This document shows positions 1 to 5,392 of a stretch of DNA of 7,782 nucleotides, piece by piece. The translations under genes were made by a program, and so were the position numbers. The notes beneath the pieces are model-generated. The model was not told the origin of the DNA. It saw only the letters and a list, made by a program, of their open reading frames with translations, and did not search any database. How positions within the stretch are numbered: position 1 is the stretch's first letter; the number at the start of each line of letters is the position of its first letter. Source of the stretch: Chitinophagaceae bacterium (GTDB lineage: Bacteria; Bacteroidota; Bacteroidia; Chitinophagales; Chitinophagaceae); contig JALOMZ010000073.1 of assembly GCA_025455205.1 (NCBI GenBank), positions 1 to 7,782 on the forward strand, written 5' to 3'.

Positions 1-834
1 AAACACCTGGCCGGTATCCCCTGCCGGCAAATCGCCCAGCAGCACCAGCCGCTTTTTCATGGCTGCTATTTCCGGGGCAGAATCGCCTGATACATATTTG
101 TTCTGGCGGAATTCAATGGGTTGCCAACTATTCTCCCTGGCCAGCCGCGTATAGGTATCCAGGGCTTTACGCAGATTCTCGAACAGCGGATGCACCGGCA
201 GGAGCTGCTGTATATCGCGTCCGCCGCTGATGACCACACTGTCCAGAAAAGCCACCGGATCCATCTTCTTCCGGGGAATGAACCAGCCCAGATCGGCCAG
301 ATCTATCTGGTCGCTGCCCTTGTAGGCCCTTTCCGCATACCGGAAAAACTGCCTTGTCAGCATCAATTCAAATGATGTTATTTCCTCCGGGACGCCCTGG
401 TGGGTCAGGGTATCGTTGACCCAAACCCCAATGGCGCTGTCGAATGCCGGCACCCACAGGGAAGAATCGCCCACCGAGCTGCGGTAACTGCGGAACAGGT
501 TTACAAAGTTGAATGCCTGTTCCGCCAGCCCGGTGCTGTCGAACCAGGCATGCTGGAAATTGCGTTGCCGGTAGAAGTTCAGGATGTACATGCTGTCCTT
601 CTGGTTGAGCTGGCTGGCAGCAATGAAGCGGTATACAGACAGGCTGTCGAGAAACAGGTCGGAAAAGGCATTCACGCGGCTGATGGTGGTATCCACCGGC
701 AGGGGATCGGGCACCCGCTGCTCGGTGCGGTGGGCCATGCAGCCCGGCAGTACCTGTACTGCCAGTGCAACAGCAACAGGAAAGAACCTGAAAGCAACAG
801 TAATATCCCGAAAAACCCGAACCATAGGATGCAT
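1..834 (-). CDS. L,D-transpeptidase family protein, N-terminal part (lipoprotein; runs off left edge)
   Basis: This frame stays open from an ATG at 834 to base 1, giving 278 codons with no stop, and an in-frame TGA at 840-838 fixes the upstream limit. A second ATG at 825 is an equally good start. The N-terminus has arginines, a hydrophobic stretch and an LPGC lipobox (Cys about residue 32), so I infer an exported lipoprotein. The following region, including HAWFDSTGLAEQAFNFVN, LTRQFFRYAERAYKG and DLGWFIPRKKMDP, resembles the scaffold domain of YcbB-like L,D-transpeptidases of Bacteroidota. The last residues in the window (AAMKKRLVLLGDLPAGD) look like the start of a peptidoglycan-binding-type repeat. 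Family members make 3-3 cross-links in peptidoglycan. The YkuD catalytic domain with its HxxG and SHGC motifs would lie beyond base 1, so activity cannot be judged here. It is divergent from the membrane operon at 911. Confidence 0.8.
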   Translation of the reverse strand, partial: MHPMVRVFRDITVAFRFFPVAVALAVQVLPGCMAHRTEQRVPDPLPVDTTISRVNAFSDLFLDSLSVYRFIAASQLNQKDSMYILNFYRQRNFQHAWFDSTGLAEQAFNFVNLFRSYRSSVGDSSLWVPAFDSAIGVWVNDTLTHQGVPEEITSFELMLTRQFFRYAERAYKGSDQIDLADLGWFIPRKKMDPVAFLDSVVISGGRDIQQLLPVHPLFENLRKALDTYTRLARENSWQPIEFRQNKYVSGDSAPEIAAMKKRLVLLGDLPAGDTGQVF

Positions 835-910
835 ATTTCAGGGAAAGATACCAATGGTCATACTTCGGTTCAGTATTTTTCATTAATTTTCATGAGAGCA
901 ATCCTGCATT
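835..910. promoter_or_regulatory. Divergent intergenic region between L,D-transpeptidase and YtxH-like operon
   Basis: These 76 bases separate two divergent starts, so they should hold promoters for both directions. The region is much more A+T-rich than the flanking genes. On the plus strand TAATTTTC at 884-891 matches the Bacteroidota -7 consensus TAnnTTTG at all but the last base and lies about 19 bases upstream of the ATG at 911. I found no convincing TTTG/TTG -33 element at the usual 19-21 base spacing, so the promoter call is tentative. No strong Shine-Dalgarno sequence precedes either gene, as is usual in this phylum. Confidence 0.35.
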
Positions 911-1102
911 ATGAAGAACAATACTAGCCCCTGGCTGGGATTTTTGGCCGGCGTGGCCGTGGGTGCCGGGCTGTATGCCTTCCTCACATCGGCAGAAGGC
1001 AAAGCCTGGCTGGAGAAACTCCGGCAGGCCGCCAGCGCCTTCCGCGATGATCTGGAAGCCGCCATGGCCAACCCTGCCACGGAGCAGGAAGAAGAGGACT
1101 AA
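911..1102 (+). CDS. Small YtxH-like single-pass membrane protein
   Basis: The 63-residue product starts MKNNTSPWLGFLAG and has one glycine- and alanine-rich hydrophobic segment (about residues 8-25). An amphipathic charged helix (29-52) and a very acidic end (EQEEED) follow. This is the layout of YtxH-domain proteins, small membrane-anchored proteins often linked to general stress; their biochemical role is not established. I infer an inner-membrane anchor with the charged tail in the cytoplasm. The start is the first ATG after the divergent promoter region. It is the first gene of a tight three-gene set, with 10 bases separating its TAA from the next ATG. The YtxH assignment rests on overall architecture, because the domain is short and poorly conserved; 'small membrane protein' is the safe description. 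Confidence 0.72.
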   Translation: MKNNTSPWLGFLAGVAVGAGLYAFLTSAEGKAWLEKLRQAASAFRDDLEAAMANPATEQEEED

Positions 1103-1112
1103 AAACAATACC

Positions 1113-1514
1113 ATGCCCCAAGAGGAATATGACAGCCTGGTTGACGAGGTGCAGCAGACGGTGAAACAAGCCGTAGGCGACAGGCTGCTGCTCGCCAAGA
1201 TGGAGGCCACCGAGAAGACGGCCCTGCTGGCAGGCAAGCTTATGTTTATGGTTACTGCCGCCGCTGTTTCCTTTTTTTTATTCCTGTTCATCAGCCTGAT
1301 GGCGGGGTATTATTTCTCACAGGTTTTCGAAAGCTTCTTCATAGGCTTTGCCATTGTGGCCGGTGTTTACCTGCTGCTGATGCTGCTCCTCTTCTGGAAA
1401 GGCAGGCGGTGGATTGCCCGCCAGGTGGAGCAGCAGATCATTTCCACCATTTTCCACGAGGAGGATGAAGTATGGGAAGCAGCACATCCTAACCAAAGGC
1501 GGAGGGCGCTATGA
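1113..1514 (+). CDS. Phage holin family (DUF1469-like) two-helix membrane protein
   Basis: I start this 133-residue protein at the ATG at 1113 (MPQEEYDSL). The frame is open further upstream, but that would overlap the YtxH-like gene and gives a non-protein-like sequence. Residues 4-37 form a charged amphipathic helix. Two hydrophobic segments (about 41-67 and 72-95) follow, separated by a short turn, then a basic patch (KGRRWIARQ) and an amphipathic tail. This matches DUF1469 / Actinobacterial Holin-X superfamily III proteins, annotated 'phage holin family protein' and including enterobacterial YqjE. Despite the name, nothing around it is phage-like: no endolysin and no structural genes. I infer a housekeeping or stress-related inner-membrane protein. 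Its TGA overlaps the next ATG by four bases (ATGA, 1511-1514), indicating translational coupling. Confidence 0.78.
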   Translation: MPQEEYDSLVDEVQQTVKQAVGDRLLLAKMEATEKTALLAGKLMFMVTAAAVSFFLFLFISLMAGYYFSQVFESFFIGFAIVAGVYLLLMLLLFWKGRRWIARQVEQQIISTIFHEEDEVWEAAHPNQRRRAL

Positions 1515-1876
1515 AACCATACCGCATACAACGCCCCATCCGCGACCTGCAGTCGCTGCGCCAGGAAAAGCGCAACCTCCGCCTGCACATTGCCAGCAGC
1601 GATGAGGCCCTGCGCACCAGGATCCGCGAACTGCCTGCCGTAGCCGCCCTGCGTACCCTCAGGCAACTGGGCTCCTTTCTGATCCAGACCACCGGTGCCA
1701 AGGCTATGTCTGCCCTGCTGGGCGGCAACAAAGGCAAAGGCGTTTTCTGGAAAGCCTTGCTGAAAGGATTGGCGGTATTCGCCGGCACCGAGCTGATGAA
1801 AAGGTATACGCAGTCTGCGCAGGAGGAAGATGCACCGGAAGAGGAGGAGGAAGAAATACCCGACCTCAGTGAGTAG
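1511..1876 (+). CDS. Hypothetical basic protein with hydrophobic segment and acidic tail, third gene of membrane operon
   Basis: I do not recognise a named family for this 121-residue protein. Residues 1-50 are rich in Arg, Leu and Glu and look helical or coiled-coil. Residues 54-70 are moderately hydrophobic, and a second amphipathic to hydrophobic stretch at 77-96 (GVFWKALLKGLAVFAGTELM) could associate with the membrane. The tail (105-121) is almost all Glu and Asp. The start is set by the ATGA overlap with the upstream gene and by GGAGGG at 1501-1506, one of the few purine-rich ribosome-binding sequences in the window. Position and charge pattern recall YqjK, the small third partner in yqjD-yqjE-yqjK, but I infer that from layout and not from sequence identity. 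Its last 11 bases overlap the end of the convergent ypdA gene. Confidence 0.8.
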   Translation: MKPYRIQRPIRDLQSLRQEKRNLRLHIASSDEALRTRIRELPAVAALRTLRQLGSFLIQTTGAKAMSALLGGNKGKGVFWKALLKGLAVFAGTELMKRYTQSAQEEDAPEEEEEEIPDLSE

Positions 1877-2831
1877 CCAGTATATGGCGCAGTATCAAGC
1901 TCGCATGTTCGCGGCTGTTTTCAATGAACCAGATATGGGTATCCATGCCCCCGCAAACCACACCTGCCAGGTAAAGCCCGGACACATTGGTTTCCATGGT
2001 CTCCGGATCATGCTGCGGGTGCCGCTTCTCATCGCCGCTGAAGGCAATACCCATGCTTTCCAGAAAGCTGAAGTTTGGCTGATACCCTGTCATCGCAATG
2101 ACAAAGTCGTTAGGAATGGTCACCGGCCCGTCGGGCGTGTTGATATCCACTTCCCGCTCACGGATGGCTGCCAGCGTGGAACGGGTAAAGGCACGAATGC
2201 TTCCCTCCTCAATACGGTTTACCACATCGGGCCGCACCCAGTATTTCACCCTTTGGCCCACTTCTTCCTCCATCATCACCATGGTCACCCGCGCACCCTT
2301 GCGCCAGGTTTCCAGGGCCGCATCTACGGCTGAGTTGTTGCCGCCCACCACCACCACATCCTGGAAGGCATAATAATGCGGATCCTTGTAGTAGTGGGTC
2401 ACCTTGGGCAGGTCTTCGCCCGGCACGCCCATGGCCACCGGGATATCGTAAAATCCGGTAGCTACAATCACGTAGCCGGCGGTATAATGTCCGCGGCTGG
2501 TGTTAACCTCAAAGCTTCCCCTGGCACCTTTCACCTGCAGCACAGGCTCAAAAAGCCGGATGTTCAATTGGAACAAGGCGGTTACGCGCCGGTAGTATTC
2601 CAGGGCTTCTGCGCGGTGGGGCTTAGGGTTAAGACAGGTGAAGGGCACACCACCAATCTCGAGCCGCTCCGCCGTGGAGAAGAAGGTCATGTTGGCGGGA
2701 TAGTTGTAGAGGCTGTTCACCAGGCAGCCCTTTTCCAGAATAACATAGGATAATCCGGCTCGCTGTGCAGCAATGCCACAGGCCAGTCCAATAGGCCCGC
2801 CTCCGATAATGACGATATCAAAATGAGACAT
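1866..2831 (-). CDS. ypdA: YpdA family putative bacillithiol disulfide reductase (FAD/NAD(P)-dependent oxidoreductase)
   Basis: This 321-residue flavoprotein has two Rossmann folds: IIGGGPIGLAC (8-18) for FAD, and VVVGGNNSAVDAALE (159-173) for NAD(P)H. A C-terminal FAD segment follows (GLYLAGVVCGG, 285-295). EKGCLVNSLYNYPANMTFFS (33-52) and the ending with WFIEN (301-305) are YpdA hallmarks. In Firmicutes YpdA (Bdr) reduces bacillithiol disulfide with NADPH, working with bacilliredoxins; a cytoplasmic thiol-redox role is likely here. The GGGPCG cysteine of the Staphylococcus aureus protein is Ile14 here, but Cys18, Cys35 and Cys293 are present. I chose the ATG at 2831 (MSHFD); a TTG at 2840 would add three residues. 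It follows polX after 36 bases, so the two may be co-transcribed. The name is firm at family level; the thiol substrate is inferred. Confidence 0.92.
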   Translation of the reverse strand: MSHFDIVIIGGGPIGLACGIAAQRAGLSYVILEKGCLVNSLYNYPANMTFFSTAERLEIGGVPFTCLNPKPHRAEALEYYRRVTALFQLNIRLFEPVLQVKGARGSFEVNTSRGHYTAGYVIVATGFYDIPVAMGVPGEDLPKVTHYYKDPHYYAFQDVVVVGGNNSAVDAALETWRKGARVTMVMMEEEVGQRVKYWVRPDVVNRIEEGSIRAFTRSTLAAIREREVDINTPDGPVTIPNDFVIAMTGYQPNFSFLESMGIAFSGDEKRHPQHDPETMETNVSGLYLAGVVCGGMDTHIWFIENSREHASLILRHILATH

Positions 2832-2867
2832 GCCCCGCAAAAGTAACTGTTCCGCAACAGGTACCGC

Positions 2868-3887
2868 CTAACGCAGTGCCTCCTCTATTTCTTTTCCGCC
2901 GGTGCGCTTTTCCGGTGGAATGAATCGCATTCCGAACAGCTGGTAAATGCCCTCCTCCGATTCGCCCGCCAGCCGCTTGCCCTTGCGGTCAAACACGCCG
3001 TATTCATTGATCTTCCAGCCCTTCTGTTTGGCCATCAGGCGCATGGCTATATTGTGTTCCTTGCTGCCCGTGAAGTAGAAGAGCGCTGCCCCAAATTCCT
3101 CATTGTTCACCACGCGCACATCCAGCTGTATACCTTTTTCTTTCAAAATAACACTAGCCTTGGTACTTCCCGCTGCTATCACATTGCTCACCTCCGGCAG
3201 GCTGGTGATGCGGCGCAACACCCGCTTCCTGAAAAGGGGTCGGGTACTCAGCACCAGGTCAATATCGCCCACGGTTTCCTTATGCCGGCGAAGACTTCCC
3301 GCCAGCGCTGCCTGATTTACCCCCTGTATGGCCTGCACTTTTTCGAGGATGGCCTGTCCTATTTTGCTGGCTTCGGGCCAGGGCAATCGTTGTTTGGCCT
3401 CCGGCAGTTTCAATGCCCGGCGCAGGTTACTGATCTTCTTCTCCCCCAATCCCTGCAATCCTTTAAGGCGGCCGGCCTGCAGGGCTTCCACCAGTTCGAC
3501 CCGGTTGCGTATGCCAATCTTATCATGCAGCAAACGCAGTGTGGCTGGTCCAATGCCATCCACCTCCATCAGTTCCAGCAGGGCATAAGGCACACGCTTT
3601 TTCAGTTCTTCGAATGTCTTTATGTTCCCGGTATGCAAAAACTCCTCAATCTTGGCCGCAATGCTCTCGCCCACCCCCGGCAGGCTGTCGAGATGTTGTA
3701 TGGTATCGGCATAAATATCCACCGGTTCCTCGAGGTTCTGCATGGTACGGGCAGCCGTGGCATAAGCATTGGCGCGGAATCGCTCATCAGCTCCCAGAAA
3801 GCGGTAGCAGTTGGCCATGTGCTGAAAGATGTCTGCCAGCTGGCGGTTGTGCTCCATCAACACCGGAGATAAGGAGGAAGCTGCCAT
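2868..3887 (-). CDS. Family X DNA polymerase lacking the PHP domain (HhH plus nucleotidyltransferase)
   Basis: The 339-residue protein has the PolX order. An N-terminal 8-kDa-like helical domain (about 12-85) carries LPGVGESIAAKI. Two more helix-hairpin-helix motifs follow (VDGIGPATLRLL, 109-120; LQGLGEKKISNL, 144-155). The palm domain has GSLRRHKETVGDIDLV with Gly197-Ser198 and metal ligands Asp208 and Asp210, plus the third carboxylate Asp255 (IQLDVRVV). The nucleotide-site segment YFTGSKEHN (270-278) and KINEYGVF are also present. All catalytic residues look intact, so gap-filling synthesis in base-excision repair is expected. Typical bacterial PolX is about 570 residues with a C-terminal PHP nuclease domain. 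This one stops right after IPPEKRTGGKEIEEALR, where the PHP linker would begin, making it about the size of eukaryotic Pol beta. The start is the ATG at 3887, though the ATG at 3857 (MEHNRQLADIF) fits the family N-terminus better. Confidence 0.9.
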   Translation of the reverse strand: MAASSLSPVLMEHNRQLADIFQHMANCYRFLGADERFRANAYATAARTMQNLEEPVDIYADTIQHLDSLPGVGESIAAKIEEFLHTGNIKTFEELKKRVPYALLELMEVDGIGPATLRLLHDKIGIRNRVELVEALQAGRLKGLQGLGEKKISNLRRALKLPEAKQRLPWPEASKIGQAILEKVQAIQGVNQAALAGSLRRHKETVGDIDLVLSTRPLFRKRVLRRITSLPEVSNVIAAGSTKASVILKEKGIQLDVRVVNNEEFGAALFYFTGSKEHNIAMRLMAKQKGWKINEYGVFDRKGKRLAGESEEGIYQLFGMRFIPPEKRTGGKEIEEALR

Positions 3888-3966
3888 AATGCTTACAAGC
3901 TACAACAACCCCGGCGCCCTTGGCATGACTTACATCAACTATCGGCATCTGCCGGCGGCAACAGCC

Positions 3967-4509
3967 TCAGCGGGCGCGGCTCTTCCACTGTTCTTTCGTG
4001 ATCTCATACACCACATTGAGTTGCGGTGCTTCGCCATAATACTGCACCGGTTCTTCTCCTGCTTTCACGGCACCCAGTCTTTCCATGGCCATGCGCGAAC
4101 GGGTGTTGCAGGCGCCCACATGAAAGATGACCTTTTGGGCAAACGTGCATGCATAATTCAGCATCAGCCGCTTGGTGGCCGGGTTGTACACGCCGCCCCA
4201 ATGGCTGCGGGCAAAAAAAGTGTATCCGATCTTCAGCTCGCCGGCGGCGGCATCAAAGTCATAGAAGCGGGTACTGCCAATGGGTTGCATGGTGGCAGCA
4301 TCCAGTATCAGGAAAGCCCCGCCGGAAGCCAGGGCCCCTTCAAAATAGTTGAGAAAATCGGCCCTTCGCCAGCGGTTCGGGTTGGGATGCTGTTCCCAGA
4401 TGAGGGGGTCGGCCGCTACGGCATACAACGGCTCCAGGTGGCCTGGTTCCAGCGGCAGCAGTTCCACATACTCATTGCGCAGGTGGCGGGGTTGCAGGTT
4501 GGGCGTCAT
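3967..4509 (-). CDS. GNAT family N-acetyltransferase (RimJ/RimL-like)
   Basis: I read a 180-residue protein from the ATG at 4509 (MTPNLQPRHL). The frame is open to an ATG at 4566, but the extra 19 residues do not resemble the family. The Acetyltransf_3/RimL pattern is present: LLPLEPGHLEPLY near the start, IGSTRFYDF (77-85), and ELKIGYTFFARSHWGGVYNPATKRLML (90-116) covering the central strand and the acetyl-CoA pyrophosphate-binding loop. The final part, VIFHVGACNTRSRMAMERLGAVK (127-149), is the Asn/Arg-rich helix typical of enzymes acting on protein N-termini or small amines. These enzymes move acetyl from acetyl-CoA to an amine in the cytoplasm; the substrate cannot be told from sequence. 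Gaps of 83 bases to the MarR gene and 79 bases to polX, with no clear terminator, leave co-transcription open. Confidence 0.9.
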   Translation of the reverse strand: MTPNLQPRHLRNEYVELLPLEPGHLEPLYAVAADPLIWEQHPNPNRWRRADFLNYFEGALASGGAFLILDAATMQPIGSTRFYDFDAAAGELKIGYTFFARSHWGGVYNPATKRLMLNYACTFAQKVIFHVGACNTRSRMAMERLGAVKAGEEPVQYYGEAPQLNVVYEITKEQWKSRAR

Positions 4510-4592
4510 GGGTGAAAAAGCAGTTGCTATGTTGCGAATGTAAGTTAGCCGCAGATGAACGGGCAAAACGGCTCCCGCCTGGTTGGATTTTC

Positions 4593-5234
4593 TCAGGCCA
4601 CCGGGCCACCCTGCATGAGTTCGCTCACCTGGCGGATCTCGTGCCGCAGGCTGTGGTGGCGATCGAGCCGGTCAAGCAGTTGCAGCAGGGTTTCCTTTTC
4701 TGATGCAGTGAGCACCGCCAGGGCGTCTTCCACACCACCCAGCAGGCGGAAGGCCTGCAGCAGGTACTGCCGGCCCCGGGCACTGATGGTGATCATGACC
4801 GAGCGCTTGTCGTCGGGGTGGGCCTTTTCCAGGATCAGGCCCGACCGCTTCATCCGCTTGAGCAGTTCGCTGCCGGTGGGAATTTCTATGAGGCATTGGC
4901 GCAACAACTGGGTTTTGGCTGCCCGGGGCATGTACAGCAGGGTGGCCAGCACCACAAACTCATCCTCCGAAATACCTGCTTCCCGGAATACGGGTTTGTT
5001 GAGATGATGGAGAAAACGCTCCAGCCTTGCCAGTAATATGGCCGAACGCACCGTATTGTCCATCTGCTCATAGGCAGCCGGATATGCAGGACGGCCGGCC
5101 GCTGTGCAGCCTGTTTGCTCAGGAGGCGCCGGCATGGCCGGCGTGTTGCGGATCAGCCAAATGCCAAAGGCGGTGGCCGTGGGCTCACCACCTGTAGCCA
5201 GGTATTGCTGCCATATGTTGTCTATGGATGACAC
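4593..5234 (-). CDS. MarR family winged helix-turn-helix transcriptional regulator with N-terminal extension
   Basis: The start is GTG at 5234. An in-frame TAG lies only four codons upstream, and the next ATG (residue 34) would remove a plausible helical segment. The core from about residue 60 is MarR-like: a dimerisation helix (LLARLERFLHHLNKP, 67-81), the wing-helix region EDEFVVLATLLYMP (90-103), recognition helix PTGSELLKRMKRSGLI (119-134) and the wing HPDDKRSVMITISARG (139-154), followed by C-terminal dimerisation helices. At 213 residues it exceeds the usual 140-160 because of residues 1-58: IDNIWQQYL and FGIWLIRNT, then a Pro-rich stretch. MarR proteins bind palindromes as dimers and release DNA on binding phenolic ligands or oxidants. 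It is divergent from the TonB-dependent receptor, and a palindrome at 5261-5279 lies just upstream, suggesting autoregulation. The ligand is unknown. Confidence 0.9.
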   Translation of the reverse strand: MSSIDNIWQQYLATGGEPTATAFGIWLIRNTPAMPAPPEQTGCTAAGRPAYPAAYEQMDNTVRSAILLARLERFLHHLNKPVFREAGISEDEFVVLATLLYMPRAAKTQLLRQCLIEIPTGSELLKRMKRSGLILEKAHPDDKRSVMITISARGRQYLLQAFRLLGGVEDALAVLTASEKETLLQLLDRLDRHHSLRHEIRQVSELMQGGPVA

Positions 5235-5238
5235 GCGG

Positions 5239-5246
5239 CAAAACTA
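5239..5246 (-). promoter_or_regulatory. Candidate -7 box (TAnnTTTG) of the MarR-family gene
   Basis: Read on the minus strand the bases are TAGTTTTG, a perfect match to the Bacteroidota -7 consensus. The box ends only five bases before the GTG start, so transcription would begin at or next to the start codon, implying a leaderless or near-leaderless message. I see no clear TTTG/TTG at the -33 position; that stretch is occupied by the palindrome at 5261-5279. The match may be chance in an A+T-rich region. Confidence 0.33.
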
Positions 5247-5260
5247 TAAATATTTTCTTT

Positions 5261-5279
5261 TTGAATTTTTTTAATTCAA
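5261..5279. promoter_or_regulatory. Perfect inverted repeat, candidate MarR operator
   Basis: The sequence is TTGAATT, five T, AATTCAA: two exactly complementary 7-base arms with centres 12 bases apart. A+T-rich palindromes of this size with TTGA or CAA edges are typical of MarR/OhrR/SlyA-type operators. It lies 27 bases upstream of the MarR GTG and 114 bases upstream of the receptor ATG, and covers the region where a -33 element for the MarR gene would sit. Binding there would block the MarR promoter and could also affect the receptor promoter. With its A/T loop it is a poor terminator hairpin: the stem is short and has little G+C. Confidence 0.5.
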
Positions 5280-5392
5280 TTATGAACTTTTATTGGGGAC
5301 ACTCGTTTTTCTTTGCCCGCCAGTAAAAAAGGCCGGGGACTGAAACTTCTGGCTAACGGACAAAAACGTTTACGAACAAACAATAGTTACCC

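Larger units (their letters stand above)
5235..5392. promoter_or_regulatory. Divergent control region between MarR gene and TonB-dependent receptor
   Basis: This is the longest non-coding stretch in the window (158 bases) and is strikingly A+T-rich at 5240-5315 compared with the genes around it. It must contain promoters for both directions. Besides the MarR -7 box and the palindrome, the plus strand has TTTCTTTG at 5308-5315, one base off TAnnTTTG, which would give the receptor gene a leader of about 70 bases. No -33 element is correctly spaced for it. The leader (5316-5392) has no obvious ribosome-binding site. Confidence 0.6.

Noticed and set aside
368..927. Open frames on both strands (368-883 minus, 400-927 plus) over the transpeptidase
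   Set aside because: The continuous minus-strand frame 834 to 1 matches an L,D-transpeptidase scaffold; the others are out-of-frame or antisense shadows.
1113..1514. Prophage or lysis cassette suggested by a 'phage holin family' protein
   Set aside because: No endolysin, spanin, integrase or structural gene is nearby. The protein is of the DUF1469/YqjE kind, which is a normal chromosomal membrane protein.
3054..3872. Plus-strand open frame of 272 codons opposite polX
   Set aside because: The minus strand encodes PolX with all catalytic motifs intact; the plus-strand product has unusual His/Gln/Cys-rich composition and no family resemblance.
3946..3962. GC-rich inverted repeat (TGCCG G CGGCA) just after the GNAT stop as a terminator
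   Set aside because: The loop is a single base and no T-run follows on the minus strand, so it cannot form an intrinsic terminator.
3829..4515. Plus-strand open frame of 228 codons opposite the GNAT gene
   Set aside because: It is antisense to a clear GNAT enzyme and would bridge two real minus-strand genes; the product is not protein-like.
4510..4592. Promoter for the GNAT gene (TAACTTAC with an upstream TTTTG on the minus strand)
   Set aside because: The -7 match is only partial and the spacing to the TTTTG is about 16 bases instead of the usual 19-21, so it is not convincing.
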